A stretch of DNA of 64,000 nt from a bacterium (GTDB lineage: Bacteria; Armatimonadota; UBA5829). Shown one piece after another: positions 8,346-18,200 of this stretch. The notes under the pieces were generated by a model. The model was not told the DNA's origin, ran no database searches, and worked only from the letters and a program-made list of their open reading frames with translations. Numbering within the stretch: position 1 is the stretch's first letter; each line of letters starts with the position of its first letter. Made by a program: the position numbers and the translations under genes. The stretch is from assembly GCA_021371935.1 (NCBI GenBank), contig JAJFVF010000012.1, forward strand, positions 1-64,000. Direction: 5' to 3'.

Positions 8346-9161
8346 TTGGAAATCACACAACATATACCTGCGGACCTCGCAGCAATTCGCAAGAAGAAAC
8401 CGCTGATCCACAGCATTACCAACTTTGTGGTAATGAATGAGACCGCCAACACCACACTCTGCATCGGTGCGCTGCCCATTATGTCGCACGCAGTGGAGGA
8501 AGTCGAGGAGATGGTAGGCATCGCGGGCGCATTGGTCCTCAATATCGGCACCCTCACACCAACATGGATCGATGCCATGGAGCTTGCCGGCAAACGAGCC
8601 AACGAGCTTGGCATACCGGTAATCCTTGACCCTGTTGGTGCAGGCGCCACAAAGCTCAGGACCGAGTCGAGCAAACGCCTGCTTGAAAATGTGAAGGTAT
8701 CTATCGTGCGCGGCAATGCCGGTGAGGTCGCCACGCTTGCAGGAATCGCCGCGGAGGTGCGCGGGGTCGAGTCTATTGGTGCCGAGGCGGGGACAGATGA
8801 GATCGCTAAGAAGTTTGCATCAACATACGGCTGCACTGTTGCGATCACCGGTCCCGTGGATGTGGTGAGCGACGGCAGCAGAATCGCTCATATTTCCAAT
8901 GGCGATGCTATGCTCGGCAAAGTGGTCGGAACGGGATGCATGTCCAATGTAATAGTAGCCTCATTTGCCGCTGTTGATAAGGATGCGTTCAGCGCAGCAG
9001 TCGGCGGCCTGGCTGTGTTTGGAATTGCAGGCGAGATGGCAGCCAAGACTTCTGGTGAGAGACCCGGCACGTTTCATGTCGAGCTTTACAACGCGCTGTA
9101 TGCCATAAGTGCGGCTGATATAGAATCGGGCGGCAGAGTGCAAATATCTTGTAGCAAATGA
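8346..9161 (+). CDS. thiM: Hydroxyethylthiazole kinase
   Basis: Phosphorylates 4-methyl-5-(2-hydroxyethyl)thiazole with ATP for thiamine salvage; cytosolic. About 271 residues, the normal size. It shows the family hallmarks PLIHSITNFVVMNETAN near the N-terminus, the ILDPVGAGA segment, the RGNAGEVATL loop and the C-terminal GTGCMSNVI phosphate-binding region with the catalytic Cys. The start is TTG at 8346, which sits 5 bp after ggagg; the in-frame TTG at 8334 overlaps that site. thiE is not adjacent; thiD is 22 kb away. I see no TPP riboswitch in the short leader. Confidence 0.93.
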   Translation: MEITQHIPADLAAIRKKKPLIHSITNFVVMNETANTTLCIGALPIMSHAVEEVEEMVGIAGALVLNIGTLTPTWIDAMELAGKRANELGIPVILDPVGAGATKLRTESSKRLLENVKVSIVRGNAGEVATLAGIAAEVRGVESIGAEAGTDEIAKKFASTYGCTVAITGPVDVVSDGSRIAHISNGDAMLGKVVGTGCMSNVIVASFAAVDKDAFSAAVGGLAVFGIAGEMAAKTSGERPGTFHVELYNALYAISAADIESGGRVQISCSK

Positions 9162-9236
9162 TATAGAACCGAAGGACTTTTGCCCTCCAACATACAAGAC
9201 TTACAGGTGACACAATAGCAATAGACGAGGATTTCA

Positions 9237-10331
9237 ATGGAAAAAAGAGTTCAAGCTGAGCATGGGATTATTTGTGAACTGCCCGGCGAAAGATTCGGTT
9301 ACTTTGCGTGGCCGTCGGTTGCGCGTATGGATGACGGAACACTTGTGGCGGCAAGTTCGGGCTTACGGACCAGCCATATTGACCCATGGGGCAAGACAGT
9401 GATCAACATCAGCCGCGATGATGGGAAGACGTGGTCCTGGCCGCGTATAATCAACGATTCGCCGATAGATGACCGTGACGCAGGCGTTATCTCGCTCGGC
9501 GGCGATAAACTGCTCGTGACCTGGTTCACATCCGACACGCGCGAGTATACAAACGAGCACTATGCCAGGATGTTCAAGGTCGAGGAGTGGAAAGACACTC
9601 TCTCTTTCTGGACGGATGAGCTTGTCGATAAATGGTTCGGTTCATGGGTGATCACCAGCGACGATGCCGGTGACACATGGGACGGACCGTTCAGGTCTCC
9701 CGTTACTTCGCCTCATGGTCCGATCAAGCTGGCCGATGGTGACCTGCTCTATTTCGGCAAGGGATTTACCAGAGTTAGAGCCGAAGGCCACATTATGGCT
9801 GCTCGAAGCAAAGACGGCGGGCGAACATGGGATGTGGTCGGAACAGTGCCGATGTATGAGGGCACCATCCCCGATAACTATCACGAGCCGCATGTTGTTG
9901 AGTTGCCGTCCGGCAAGCTGATCGGGATGATTCGTGTCGAGAGATTCGATCCTGAAGACAAGGAAAAAGGACTTATCAACTTCAGCATGTTCCAGACCGA
10001 GTCTATTGACGGCGGAAGGACATGGAGCGATATGAAGCCTACGGGCATATTGGGTTCACCGCCGCACCTTATCCGCCACTCGTCGGGAGCGCTGGTGTGC
10101 GTTTACGGATATCGAGCGGAGGGCTATGGGCAGCGTGTGCTGCTTAGCAAGAATGACGGCGAGACATGGGAGAACTGGATCATACGTGACGATGCTCCCA
10201 ACTGGGACCTCGGCTATCCCGCTTCGGTGGAGATGAGTGACGGCAGCATCTATACGATATACTATCAAGCGGTCGCACAAGGCGAGAAGTGCTCGCTGAT
10301 GTGGTCGCGCTGGAGCTTGCCGTCATTTTAG
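9237..10331 (+). CDS. Sialidase-fold (BNR/Asp-box) protein, putative exo-glycosidase
   Basis: 364 residues with five Asp-box repeats spaced as in a six-bladed sialidase propeller: SRDDGKTW, SDDAGDTW, SKDGGRTW, SIDGGRTW and SKNDGETW. An Arg-rich FAWPSVARM opening and the ending SLMWSRWSL are also typical of the sialidase superfamily. There is no signal peptide, so it may act on imported sugars. True sialidase activity is not proven. Its neighbours, an SGNH hydrolase and a GH4 enzyme, point to glycan degradation. The start ATG follows gagg at 6 bp. Confidence 0.8.
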   Translation: MEKRVQAEHGIICELPGERFGYFAWPSVARMDDGTLVAASSGLRTSHIDPWGKTVINISRDDGKTWSWPRIINDSPIDDRDAGVISLGGDKLLVTWFTSDTREYTNEHYARMFKVEEWKDTLSFWTDELVDKWFGSWVITSDDAGDTWDGPFRSPVTSPHGPIKLADGDLLYFGKGFTRVRAEGHIMAARSKDGGRTWDVVGTVPMYEGTIPDNYHEPHVVELPSGKLIGMIRVERFDPEDKEKGLINFSMFQTESIDGGRTWSDMKPTGILGSPPHLIRHSSGALVCVYGYRAEGYGQRVLLSKNDGETWENWIIRDDAPNWDLGYPASVEMSDGSIYTIYYQAVAQGEKCSLMWSRWSLPSF

Positions 10332-10383
10332 TAAGACGAATATATCAAATACGCAGTAACCGTTTTTTGTTTCGGAGTCCAGA

Positions 10384-11016
10384 TTGAAGATTATATGCTT
10401 GGGTGATTCGATTACGCTGGGCATCAGGCCTGGTGTTGCAAATGAGCAGACCTTCGAGTTTTTGCTCACAAGTATGCTGGTCGATGACGGCATCGACGTT
10501 GAAATAATAAACGCAGGTATCGGCGGTGAGAACACGGCAGGCGGGCTCGAAAGATTCGCCAAAGATGTGATTGGCGCTCACCCGGATTATGTGACGATCA
10601 TGTACGGCACAAACGATGCTGCGGTAAATGAAGGTTGCACTGAACCCAGAGTCTGCCTGTCGGACTACGAGTCCAATCTGCGATCCATGATATCCCAGGC
10701 CGGATCAGCAGGTATTGCCTCGATCATCATGACCCCTATTCCTTTGGGAGATCACTGGTCGTATGTGGGTCACAGACCGTATAAAGAGCAGGGTGCTAAC
10801 TGCGTAATCAAAGCATATGTCGATGCTGTCAGAAAGATTGCCGCAGATGAAAGCATCCCACTGATTGACAATCACGCTGCCTGGTGGGAGTGGCAATCAA
10901 AAACCGGCTCCAGAATCGAGACTCTGCAGACGGATTCGTGCCATCCCAACCCGGCGGGCCATAAGCTGCTGGCTGAAACGATGTATAAGGTTATTCATAT
11001 GATCGCGAAACGTTGA
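10384..11016 (+). CDS. SGNH/GDSL-type hydrolase
   Basis: 210 residues. The four SGNH blocks are visible: GDS (Ser9, nucleophile), the NAGIGG block with its Gly, GTND (Asn77) and DSCHP (Asp184 and His187). No signal peptide. Such enzymes are carbohydrate esterases, lipases or acyl hydrolases; location next to a sialidase-like protein and a GH4 enzyme suggests deacetylation or de-esterification of a sugar. It starts with TTG, with ggag 7 bp upstream, 52 bp after the sialidase-like gene. Confidence 0.85.
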   Translation: MKIICLGDSITLGIRPGVANEQTFEFLLTSMLVDDGIDVEIINAGIGGENTAGGLERFAKDVIGAHPDYVTIMYGTNDAAVNEGCTEPRVCLSDYESNLRSMISQAGSAGIASIIMTPIPLGDHWSYVGHRPYKEQGANCVIKAYVDAVRKIAADESIPLIDNHAAWWEWQSKTGSRIETLQTDSCHPNPAGHKLLAETMYKVIHMIAKR

Positions 11017-11020
11017 TCGT

Positions 11021-12400
11021 TTATCGTATCAGCCACTCAGGCAGCCACTCCCTATCACGCTCAACAAGATCATTAAACAGCGAACGCATACCAGCCGGGT
11101 CAAGACACGCTCCCGCCAACGGGTCGAGGAGCACAGCGTTGAACGCAGCGCGCGCATCCTCATTCGCTATAGCCTCGACTATCTGCGAGTGCACCTCAAT
11201 ATTGCGCCTGCACAGCGATGCGCAAGGCTCCGGCAGAGGATCGACCGTATCCGGGTGCAGACCATCTTTATCTACCTTCACGGGCAGTTCGACTGTGGCT
11301 CCTGTCGGCAAGTTGGGTATATAGCCCTTGTTTGCAACGTTAAGACTCATAGTGCGGGCAGTGTCCGTAATAACAGAATGTACTATCCTCATCCCGTATT
11401 CTTCGCTCAGCGCAATAGGAACGGACGTTTCGTCCAGCAACTGCTGTTTTTGTTTGTCCCAATTCTTGGCCCAGTGCTTTTCATACAGGTAAATATCCCA
11501 ATTGAGCGGGATTTTCTGCTCCACGCGCCCTGCGGGAGGCTCGGATGGCTCAATTATCTGGCCTCCCCATCCGCCCATACCGAAGTTAAACGACGGGTCT
11601 TCATGGTCGAATACCGCAAGGGGCTTGAACCATTCCCGGAAATAAGGCACGTATTCCGCGGAATGATAGCTCGATTCAGTTACGAAATATCCGGCAGCGT
11701 CCATCAGAGCGAATCTCACAGGGTCCTGCTCACGGACTGAGGGCAGGATCTCTCGGAGCCGTGGATACATATCCTGTCCGTTATGCTTCATCTCCAGTAT
11801 CCAGAGCATGTGGTTGATACCCCAGCCGCGCAGATACAGCTCATCAGCAGGTATTTCAAGAAACCCTGCCAGCAGAACACGGGTGTGTTCCAAACCATGG
11901 CACATGCCCACAGAGCGAACGTCGGTCATGGCGTTTACGACCCAGCAGTTTACCGCCATCGGATTTACATAGTTAAGGAAAAGTGCGTCAGGGCACATCT
12001 GCTCCATATCGCGGGCTACACTCAGCGCCAGTATTCCGGTTCGTATACCTTTGAAGACACCCGAGGGACCCAGTGTATCGCCTATTGCCATCGGCACTCT
12101 ATGATCGATGCACACTTGGACCTCACGCTTGCGAGCCTCAAGACCATTGGGCTCATACATAGCGAAGACAAAGTCAGCACCATCCAAAGCCTGTCTGCGG
12201 TCAAGTGTCTTGGTTACGCTGATCTGCCGTTTCTGCTGTGAAATCACTTTGTTGACCAGCATTTCGGTCGTCTCCAGGCGGCTTGCGTCTATGTCCATTA
12301 ATGCCAGTTCAATAGGCGGCAAATCGTCAAAGGTCGCCAAGTCGATCACGAGTTTTCGAGCGAAAATATAACTGCCTGCTCCAATGAACGCTATTTTCAT
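11021..12400 (-). CDS. Glycoside hydrolase family 4 (alpha-galactosidase/6-phospho-glucosidase type)
   Basis: About 460 residues. GH4 enzymes use NAD+ and a divalent metal for a redox-assisted hydrolysis. Seen: the N-terminal Rossmann motif GAGSYIFA, the DIDASRLE strand, the NYVNPMAVN stretch, the metal site MCHGLEHT (Cys and His) and GINHMLW. The substrate (alpha-galactoside, alpha-glucuronide or a phosphorylated disaccharide) is not decidable from sequence. The ATG at 12400 is chosen: aggag lies 5 bp upstream and MKIAFIGAGS follows directly. It converges on the SGNH gene with a 4-bp gap. Confidence 0.88.
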   Translation of the reverse strand: MKIAFIGAGSYIFARKLVIDLATFDDLPPIELALMDIDASRLETTEMLVNKVISQQKRQISVTKTLDRRQALDGADFVFAMYEPNGLEARKREVQVCIDHRVPMAIGDTLGPSGVFKGIRTGILALSVARDMEQMCPDALFLNYVNPMAVNCWVVNAMTDVRSVGMCHGLEHTRVLLAGFLEIPADELYLRGWGINHMLWILEMKHNGQDMYPRLREILPSVREQDPVRFALMDAAGYFVTESSYHSAEYVPYFREWFKPLAVFDHEDPSFNFGMGGWGGQIIEPSEPPAGRVEQKIPLNWDIYLYEKHWAKNWDKQKQQLLDETSVPIALSEEYGMRIVHSVITDTARTMSLNVANKGYIPNLPTGATVELPVKVDKDGLHPDTVDPLPEPCASLCRRNIEVHSQIVEAIANEDARAAFNAVLLDPLAGACLDPAGMRSLFNDLVERDREWLPEWLIR

Positions 12401-12539
12401 CATTACTCCTCTACATCTGCTTGCTTGTGGGTTCATTATCACACTCTGGAATTGTGCCTGTCAATACGAATTGCGAAAAGCTGAAATGACACATCCATAC
12501 TTGGAAGGAAACGTGACGATTTGTGTCTAAGGCCGTCCT

Positions 12540-13478
12540 ATGTTTAGCCCTACTGAATCCGGCATAGACCAGGATGCTCTAAAGCACTATATGGATGAGC
12601 AAATATACTCTCTGCCGGGAATCGAAAACCATCGAGATGTGTTTACAGTTCTCCTGACCGGGAGTCGCGCAACTGGAAAGCATAGCGTGACCTCGGATAT
12701 CGACATCGATGTTTTGTGCCCGCAGAACGTATATGATGTAGTGCAGATGGAAGCATATCGAGCAGGCTTTATCAAATCGCAAACATCGTTCTTTTGTATA
12801 CAGCCGGCGGAAAAAACAGGTCACTATTTTGGTATTGAATTAGGCAACCCACATTTTTCTGTAACCCCGCTCGAAAAGGTCCAGAAGCAATTTAGTGATT
12901 ATGAAGATGTGCCGTTGTGGATTTGGACGAACGCCAAGATCATCACTGATCCAAGCCGACAATTCAAGAATATTTGCAATTCATTTACTGCATATCCGCA
13001 TGACATACTGATAAACAAGATCAAGTATCACTGGCTTATGGGCTGGTATTGGGCTATTGAAGTCTATCCGCTGCACCATAAATCGGACGATGAGCTGCTG
13101 CCCGCAGCAAGTTCGCTACTCAATGCTATCAACGAGTTTCTGAGAGTGTTTTTCCTTGTCGACGGGAAGCCTTTTCCATATACGGAGCGGTTGGTCTGCC
13201 ATGCCGCCGATACCACACTCGGTCACAAGTCCCTTGCTTACTTGAGAGATATAGTCGATCTGGTGGTGGGCAAAACGCTTCCCGATATGCACCCCTGGCA
13301 GCGTCTGGACTCTGCATTTGAGTCCTTGTGCTGTTCAGACAAGAACCATGATGCAAAGCTGCATCAAGAGATGTGGGACCACATGCTGGTGGAAACAGGA
13401 CTCGACGAAGAGTGGGTTGACTCGGCGTTCGACAATATCGATGACCTGATCAACGGCAGCTTGGGTCCACCTCCATAG
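12540..13478 (+). CDS. Nucleotidyltransferase-fold protein
   Basis: 312 residues. The N-terminal third carries the polymerase-beta nucleotidyltransferase signature: TGSRATGKHS followed by SDIDIDV, with both catalytic carboxylates. The rest is helical and resembles the DUF4037-like domain found after such folds (YPHDILINKIKYHW and AINEFLRVFFLVDGK). It could modify a small molecule or a protein by adding a nucleotide; aminoglycoside adenylyltransferases share the fold but nothing here points to resistance. Stands alone between two unrelated genes. Confidence 0.75.
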   Translation: MFSPTESGIDQDALKHYMDEQIYSLPGIENHRDVFTVLLTGSRATGKHSVTSDIDIDVLCPQNVYDVVQMEAYRAGFIKSQTSFFCIQPAEKTGHYFGIELGNPHFSVTPLEKVQKQFSDYEDVPLWIWTNAKIITDPSRQFKNICNSFTAYPHDILINKIKYHWLMGWYWAIEVYPLHHKSDDELLPAASSLLNAINEFLRVFFLVDGKPFPYTERLVCHAADTTLGHKSLAYLRDIVDLVVGKTLPDMHPWQRLDSAFESLCCSDKNHDAKLHQEMWDHMLVETGLDEEWVDSAFDNIDDLINGSLGPPP

Positions 13479-13620
13479 GAAACAATATAGCGCCGGTCTG
13501 TCAGTGATGACCAGTATTATGCGAAATAGAATCAAGGATGCCGTGGTATGGCCCGCGGCTTGAAAGCAATTTACGTTCATTTGTGCCGTCACTCTGTAAT
13601 AGATACAAGCGAGGGTAATT

Positions 13621-14550
13621 ATGATAAAGAAACTGATTCTCATAGTTTTTTTGATGCTCATTGCATTTCCAGCATCTTGTGACGGCACAAACACGTTAAT
13701 AGCCTGGCCAGGGTGGATTGTCTCGTCGACAGAGGACCTCTACATGGGGCACAAGCATACATCGTTTCCACTCACAAACATGTTTGATGGCGATGTAAGT
13801 ACCGCTTGGGTATTCAGCGGAAATGGCAAAAGGATTGACGGCAGCCCGTCAGGATATGAAATCAAGCTGACTCGTGATGAGGATGTGAAACCCGTAACTG
13901 TTGACAGTATTTGGATCATGAACGGCTATAACAAGTCACAAGAACTGTTTTTGAGAAACAACCGGATTACCAAGCTTAATGTCTTCATTAACGGCAAATA
14001 CATTAAGACTGTTAAGCTGGCAGATTCAATGGGTTGGCACAAGATATCGATTCCGGGGAAGCCTGTCACCGAAGTCAGACTGGTTTTCAATGGATTTGCA
14101 ATAGGCCGAGATAATGACATATGTATTTCCGAGATAGCTCTTTATAATCAGGACAAGAAAATCAACATGAATATGCCAAAGCTTGTTGAGTTTACGGAAG
14201 GCGACGGCGATTGTGGATGTGGCCAAATGTTTTATGTGATCGACCACAAAGGTAAACGACTTAAAAGCTATGATATGGAATCTCCTTGCGTATGGAGTCC
14301 CAGCGGAAGATATATTGCTTGTGTCGAGCTGTGTAAGAATAGGAAACTCTGGGTGATGGATACATCTACTGAAAAGGTTATAGTGCGACAAACTATTCCA
14401 GGGGATAATTGGAGTTGGTCTGAAATAGACCATTGGAAAGATGAACACACTTTAGTATTTACTTTGGTAAAGCAGCTTCCAGGAAAGACAAAAGACGGCG
14501 ATTACAAATACGAATACTATAAAAAGACCATCAAGATTCCTAATCAATAG
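13621..14550 (+). CDS. Secreted protein with NADase-type glycan-binding domain and WD40-like blades
   Basis: 309 residues. A signal peptide (about 1-20, ending in ASC, perhaps a lipobox) is followed by a discoidin-like domain of the NADase-type glycan-binding kind: FDGDVSTAWVFSGNG, ISIP and the NGYNKSQELFLRNNR motif. From about residue 185 there are PD40/WD40-like blades (CVWSPSGRYIACVE, KLWVMDTSTEKV). Probably binds a surface glycan or polymer. The last ~30 residues are Lys-rich. No catalytic domain is seen. Confidence 0.7.
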   Translation: MIKKLILIVFLMLIAFPASCDGTNTLIAWPGWIVSSTEDLYMGHKHTSFPLTNMFDGDVSTAWVFSGNGKRIDGSPSGYEIKLTRDEDVKPVTVDSIWIMNGYNKSQELFLRNNRITKLNVFINGKYIKTVKLADSMGWHKISIPGKPVTEVRLVFNGFAIGRDNDICISEIALYNQDKKINMNMPKLVEFTEGDGDCGCGQMFYVIDHKGKRLKSYDMESPCVWSPSGRYIACVELCKNRKLWVMDTSTEKVIVRQTIPGDNWSWSEIDHWKDEHTLVFTLVKQLPGKTKDGDYKYEYYKKTIKIPNQ

Positions 14551-14649
14551 ACCAGGAGACAGCTTATTCCCAAGGGCATACTGGTATTAGCTTGCCTTAT
14601 CTCCGCATATCTCCTACTCTCCTCATTTTTGTGATTTACGCTCGTTCAA

Positions 14650-14678
14650 TTGACTTGGGAACTTGATTGTGATATCGT
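14650..14678 (+). promoter_or_regulatory. Probable promoter of secA
   Basis: TTGACT (14650-14655) and TATCGT (14673-14678) are separated by 17 bp, 82 bp upstream of the secA ATG. gaggaattggg supplies the ribosome binding site. Confidence 0.5.
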
Positions 14679-14760
14679 ACATACATAGATTGAGTATTCG
14701 GGGAAGCAGTGGGGACGACCCCAATGTTTCCCTTTTTTATGTATCCACAGAGGAATTGGG

Positions 14761-17700
14761 ATGAACATAATTAAGCTATTCAGCGCCAATGAGCGCGAGA
14801 TAAAGAAGTTCCGCAAGGTCGCTGATCAGATAACCGCTCTTGAACCATCCATAAAGTCTCTGACTGATGAGCAGCTTCGAGCAAAAACAGACGAGTTCCG
14901 CGAGCGCATCGCTCAGGGTGAGACTGTTGACGACTTGCTTGTTGAGGCATTTGCAGTTGTGCGCGAGGCCGGCATTAGGACGCTTGGGATGCGCCATTTC
15001 GATGTTCAGCTCATCGGTGGAATGGTGCTCCACCAGGGTCGCATCGCCGAGATGAGGACCGGTGAAGGCAAGACACTGGTCGCCACTCTTCCACTCTACC
15101 TAAACGCCCTCGAAGGCAAGGGCGCGCATCTGGTCACTGTAAACGACTTCCTCTCAAAGCGCGACGCTGCCTGGAATGGTCCACTATATCATTTTCTTGG
15201 CCTAACTGTCGGCTCGATCCATGGGCAGAGCGCAGAGAGCGGCGGGAGTGGAAATTCATACATGTTCGACCCCGATTATGCCGCTGAAAGCCCGCTGGGA
15301 TGGGATAAGCTCAGGCCTGTGACTCGCCAGGAGGCATACGCCTGTGATATCACGTATGGGACCAACCATGAGTTCGGGTTCGACTATTTGCGTGACAATA
15401 TGGCTTTCCGAGCTGAGGATCTGGTGCAGCGTGAGCTTCACTATGCCATCGTCGATGAGGTCGACTCCATTCTTGTGGATGAGGCAAGGACCCCGCTGAT
15501 TATTTCCGGGCCGGGCAACCGTTCCAGCGATATGTATTATAAAATGGACAAGGTCGTCCGCAGACTCGTCAAAGAGCGCGATTACACGATCGATGAGAAG
15601 GCCAAAACGGCCATGCTCACTGAAGACGGCACTCGCAAGGTCGAAGAGATCACCGGCTGCGGCAACCTCAGTGACCCTGATAATATTGAGATAAACCAGT
15701 ATGTCAATGCGGCCTTGAAGGCTCATGCCGTATTTAAGAAAGACATCGACTATGTGGTCAAGGACGGCCAGGTTATCATCGTCGATGAGTTCACAGGCAG
15801 GCTCATGTTCGGCAGGCGCTGGAGTGATGGACTCCATCAGGCAGTCGAAGCAAAAGAGGGCGTCCCGGTCGAGGAAGAAAACCAGACCCTGGCAACCATC
15901 ACATACCAGAACTATTTCCGCCTGTATGACAAACTTTCGGGTATGACCGGCACTGCAAAGACGGAAGAAGAAGAGTTCCGCAAGATATATGCGCTCGATG
16001 TGGTCGAGATTCCGACAAACCGCCCCGTGATCCGCAAAGACTCACCGGATGTTATCTATAAGACCGAAGAGGCCAAGTTCCGCGGGATAGTAACTGAAGT
16101 TTTGAAGGCATATACGCGCGAACAGCCTGTGCTGGTCGGCACACGATCTATCGAAGTCTCCGAGCGGGTAAGCGAAAGGCTTTTATCTGAGAGGCTCCAG
16201 CTTTTGGCTGCAACAATCATCCTGCGATCACGGCTGGATGCAGACAAAGAGATCGGCGATGAGAAGCAGGAACTCTTCAACCATCTAAACTCCAAATTCG
16301 AGACTCTCGGTATCAATAATTTCAGCAAACTTGCTAAAAGGCTTGAGGTCGAGCTTAACATGCTCAGTGATGCCAATATCAGCGAATTGGCGTCGATCCT
16401 TTCGATCAGACCGAGTGGAATCGCCAAACTCCGTGAGGCCCTAAAAGAGGGTATCGTTCATAACGTATTGAATGCCAAATACCACGAGATGGAAGCGCAG
16501 ATCATATCTCAGGCCGGCCGCCGTGGAGCAGTAACTATAGCCACCAACATGGCAGGCCGTGGTGTTGACATCATACTTGGCGGCTCAAAGCTTTCTGATG
16601 ACGAAGAGGCCGAGTTTGAAGATGACCCGATCGAGATGCAGGCTTTCGATATGTCTGACCTCACCTGGGATATGGACTCATGGAAACAGCATAACCCGGA
16701 CAAATATGACGAATCGCTGAAGAATCCGAAGACGCTGAACGTGATCGAGCGGGGCGGCATGTATATAATCGGCACAGAGCGGCATGAGAGCCGCCGGATC
16801 GACAACCAGCTCAGAGGCCGTTCCGGCAGACAGGGTGACCCAGGCGCGTCCAAGTTCTTCGTCTCGTTTGAAGACGAACTGATGCGCCTGTTTGGCGACA
16901 AGTCGGGCTCATGGATGTTCCAAGGCTGGCAGGAGCATGAGGCGATCGAGCATGAAGGCGGCCTGGGCAAAGTCCTCTCGAAAGCTATCGAGCGGGCGCA
17001 GAAGAAAGTCGAAATGCACCACTTCGAGATGCGCAAGCACGTTCTCGACTATGACGACGTGATGAATGTCCAGCGTGAGACTATCTATAAAGAGCGCCGC
17101 CGCATCCTCGAAGGTGCCGACCTCCGGGCGACTGTAATTGGCTACCTGTATGAGACTATGCAGGCAGCAATCGATATGTTCTGTCATGAGGGCATGGCGA
17201 CTAACGAATGGGACACAGACGGCTTGTTCCATTATGTAAACGGCATTCTTCCTTTGGAATTATATGCCAATCCATCTGATCTCAAGGGCAAGAAGCGTGA
17301 TGAGCTCTCGGATATGCTCGATGAGATAGTCGATAAGAGCTATGAGGCCAAGGAACAGGAGATCGGCGTTGAGCTGATGCGTGATATCGAACGCCATGTG
17401 ACCTTGGATATGATAAACCGCAAGTGGATCGATCACCTGGACGCGATGGACTTCCTGCGTGAGGGAATCGGCTTACGGGGCTATGCTCAGCGCGACCCGC
17501 TGGTCGAGTATAAGAAAGAGGCCTATGACCTCTTCTCGGCTATGCTCGACAGCGTACAGGAAGATATGGCCAAGATAATGTATCGTGTCCAGACTCAGGA
17601 GCCTCCAAGGCGCAGACGCCTGACATATGATAACCTCATTGAGATGTCATCCGAAGGTCCTCAGGGCATGGGTGAGGATCAGGCAAAAATGGCCAAAGTT

Positions 17701-17808
17701 GCAGCCACGATAAAGGGCAAGCACGGCAAGATAGGCCGCAACGATCCTTGTCCGTGCGGCAGCGGCAAGAAGTTCAAGAAGTGCTGTATGGGCAAGTTTG
17801 AACAGTAA
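14761..17808 (+). CDS. secA: Preprotein translocase ATPase SecA with a large NBD2 insert
   Basis: The motor of Sec export, acting with SecYEG at the inner membrane. Visible: Walker A MRTGEGKT near residue 100, DEVDSILVDEART, the preprotein cross-linking domain, the second nucleotide domain with GTERHESRRIDNQLRGRSGR, the helical scaffold, and a C-terminal zinc-binding SEC-C motif (CPCGSGKKFKKCC). At 1015 residues it is over 100 longer than Bacillus SecA. About 85 extra residues (roughly 475-560) lie between SIEVSERVSERLL and EGIVHNVLNAK, and a second acidic insert follows GGSKLSDDEE. Both keep the reading frame and flanking motifs intact, so the protein should be functional. Confidence 0.97.
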   Translation: MNIIKLFSANEREIKKFRKVADQITALEPSIKSLTDEQLRAKTDEFRERIAQGETVDDLLVEAFAVVREAGIRTLGMRHFDVQLIGGMVLHQGRIAEMRTGEGKTLVATLPLYLNALEGKGAHLVTVNDFLSKRDAAWNGPLYHFLGLTVGSIHGQSAESGGSGNSYMFDPDYAAESPLGWDKLRPVTRQEAYACDITYGTNHEFGFDYLRDNMAFRAEDLVQRELHYAIVDEVDSILVDEARTPLIISGPGNRSSDMYYKMDKVVRRLVKERDYTIDEKAKTAMLTEDGTRKVEEITGCGNLSDPDNIEINQYVNAALKAHAVFKKDIDYVVKDGQVIIVDEFTGRLMFGRRWSDGLHQAVEAKEGVPVEEENQTLATITYQNYFRLYDKLSGMTGTAKTEEEEFRKIYALDVVEIPTNRPVIRKDSPDVIYKTEEAKFRGIVTEVLKAYTREQPVLVGTRSIEVSERVSERLLSERLQLLAATIILRSRLDADKEIGDEKQELFNHLNSKFETLGINNFSKLAKRLEVELNMLSDANISELASILSIRPSGIAKLREALKEGIVHNVLNAKYHEMEAQIISQAGRRGAVTIATNMAGRGVDIILGGSKLSDDEEAEFEDDPIEMQAFDMSDLTWDMDSWKQHNPDKYDESLKNPKTLNVIERGGMYIIGTERHESRRIDNQLRGRSGRQGDPGASKFFVSFEDELMRLFGDKSGSWMFQGWQEHEAIEHEGGLGKVLSKAIERAQKKVEMHHFEMRKHVLDYDDVMNVQRETIYKERRRILEGADLRATVIGYLYETMQAAIDMFCHEGMATNEWDTDGLFHYVNGILPLELYANPSDLKGKKRDELSDMLDEIVDKSYEAKEQEIGVELMRDIERHVTLDMINRKWIDHLDAMDFLREGIGLRGYAQRDPLVEYKKEAYDLFSAMLDSVQEDMAKIMYRVQTQEPPRRRRLTYDNLIEMSSEGPQGMGEDQAKMAKVAATIKGKHGKIGRNDPCPCGSGKKFKKCCMGKFEQ

Positions 17809-17850
17809 GTCCGGTTGACTCTATATGAATCTTGATGGTTCTTGATTTGA

Positions 17851-17877
17851 TGGTCCGGAGAATCTTTCCCCGGACCA
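17851..17877. terminator. Possible terminator after secA
   Basis: A hairpin with arms tggtccgg and ccggacca closes 43 bp after the secA stop. It has an interrupted stem and is followed by a mixed A/T tract rather than a clean T run, so it is only a moderate candidate. Confidence 0.4.
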
Positions 17878-17917
17878 AAATATGCTTGATTATTGGTGGC
17901 AGAAATGATGCCGCTGT

Positions 17918-17958
17918 GTGTATAATGCATTGATATCATACACATTTTGTGGTATACT
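17918..17958 (+). promoter_or_regulatory. vapBC promoter with overlapping inverted-repeat operator
   Basis: TTGATA (17930-17935) and TATACT (17953-17958) are 17 bp apart. An imperfect palindrome with arms gtgtat (17918-17923) and atacac (17938-17943) spans the -35 region. A VapB-type antitoxin or the VapBC complex normally binds such a palindrome to repress its own operon. The site is seen; the binding is inferred. Confidence 0.55.
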
Positions 17959-17987
17959 CCATATGACTCGAAACCGGAGGGGTCAAC

Positions 17988-18200
17988 ATGCGCACCAATA
18001 TTGTGATAGACGACGCTTTGATTAAGGCCGCACAGGAAGCCACCGGGCTAAAAACTAAGAAGGCCGTTGTGGAAGAAGGACTGCGGCGTCTTGTCAAATG
18101 CAAACAGCAATTAGACGCTATCAATGCGCTCAAAGGATCGGCAGATTGGGAAGGCGATCTTAGGGCGCTTCGCGAAAATAGAGTTGTTGCAAAATGGTAA
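17988..18200 (+). CDS. vapB: VapB-type antitoxin
   Basis: 70 residues. The N-terminus MRTNIVIDDALIKAA is a ribbon-helix-helix DNA-binding segment of the VapB (DUF2191-like) class. The C-terminal tail, with DWEGDLRALR, is the part that usually wraps the toxin. It overlaps the following vapC by 7 bp, the classic translationally coupled arrangement. cggagggg lies just upstream of the ATG. Confidence 0.88.
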   Translation: MRTNIVIDDALIKAAQEATGLKTKKAVVEEGLRRLVKCKQQLDAINALKGSADWEGDLRALRENRVVAKW

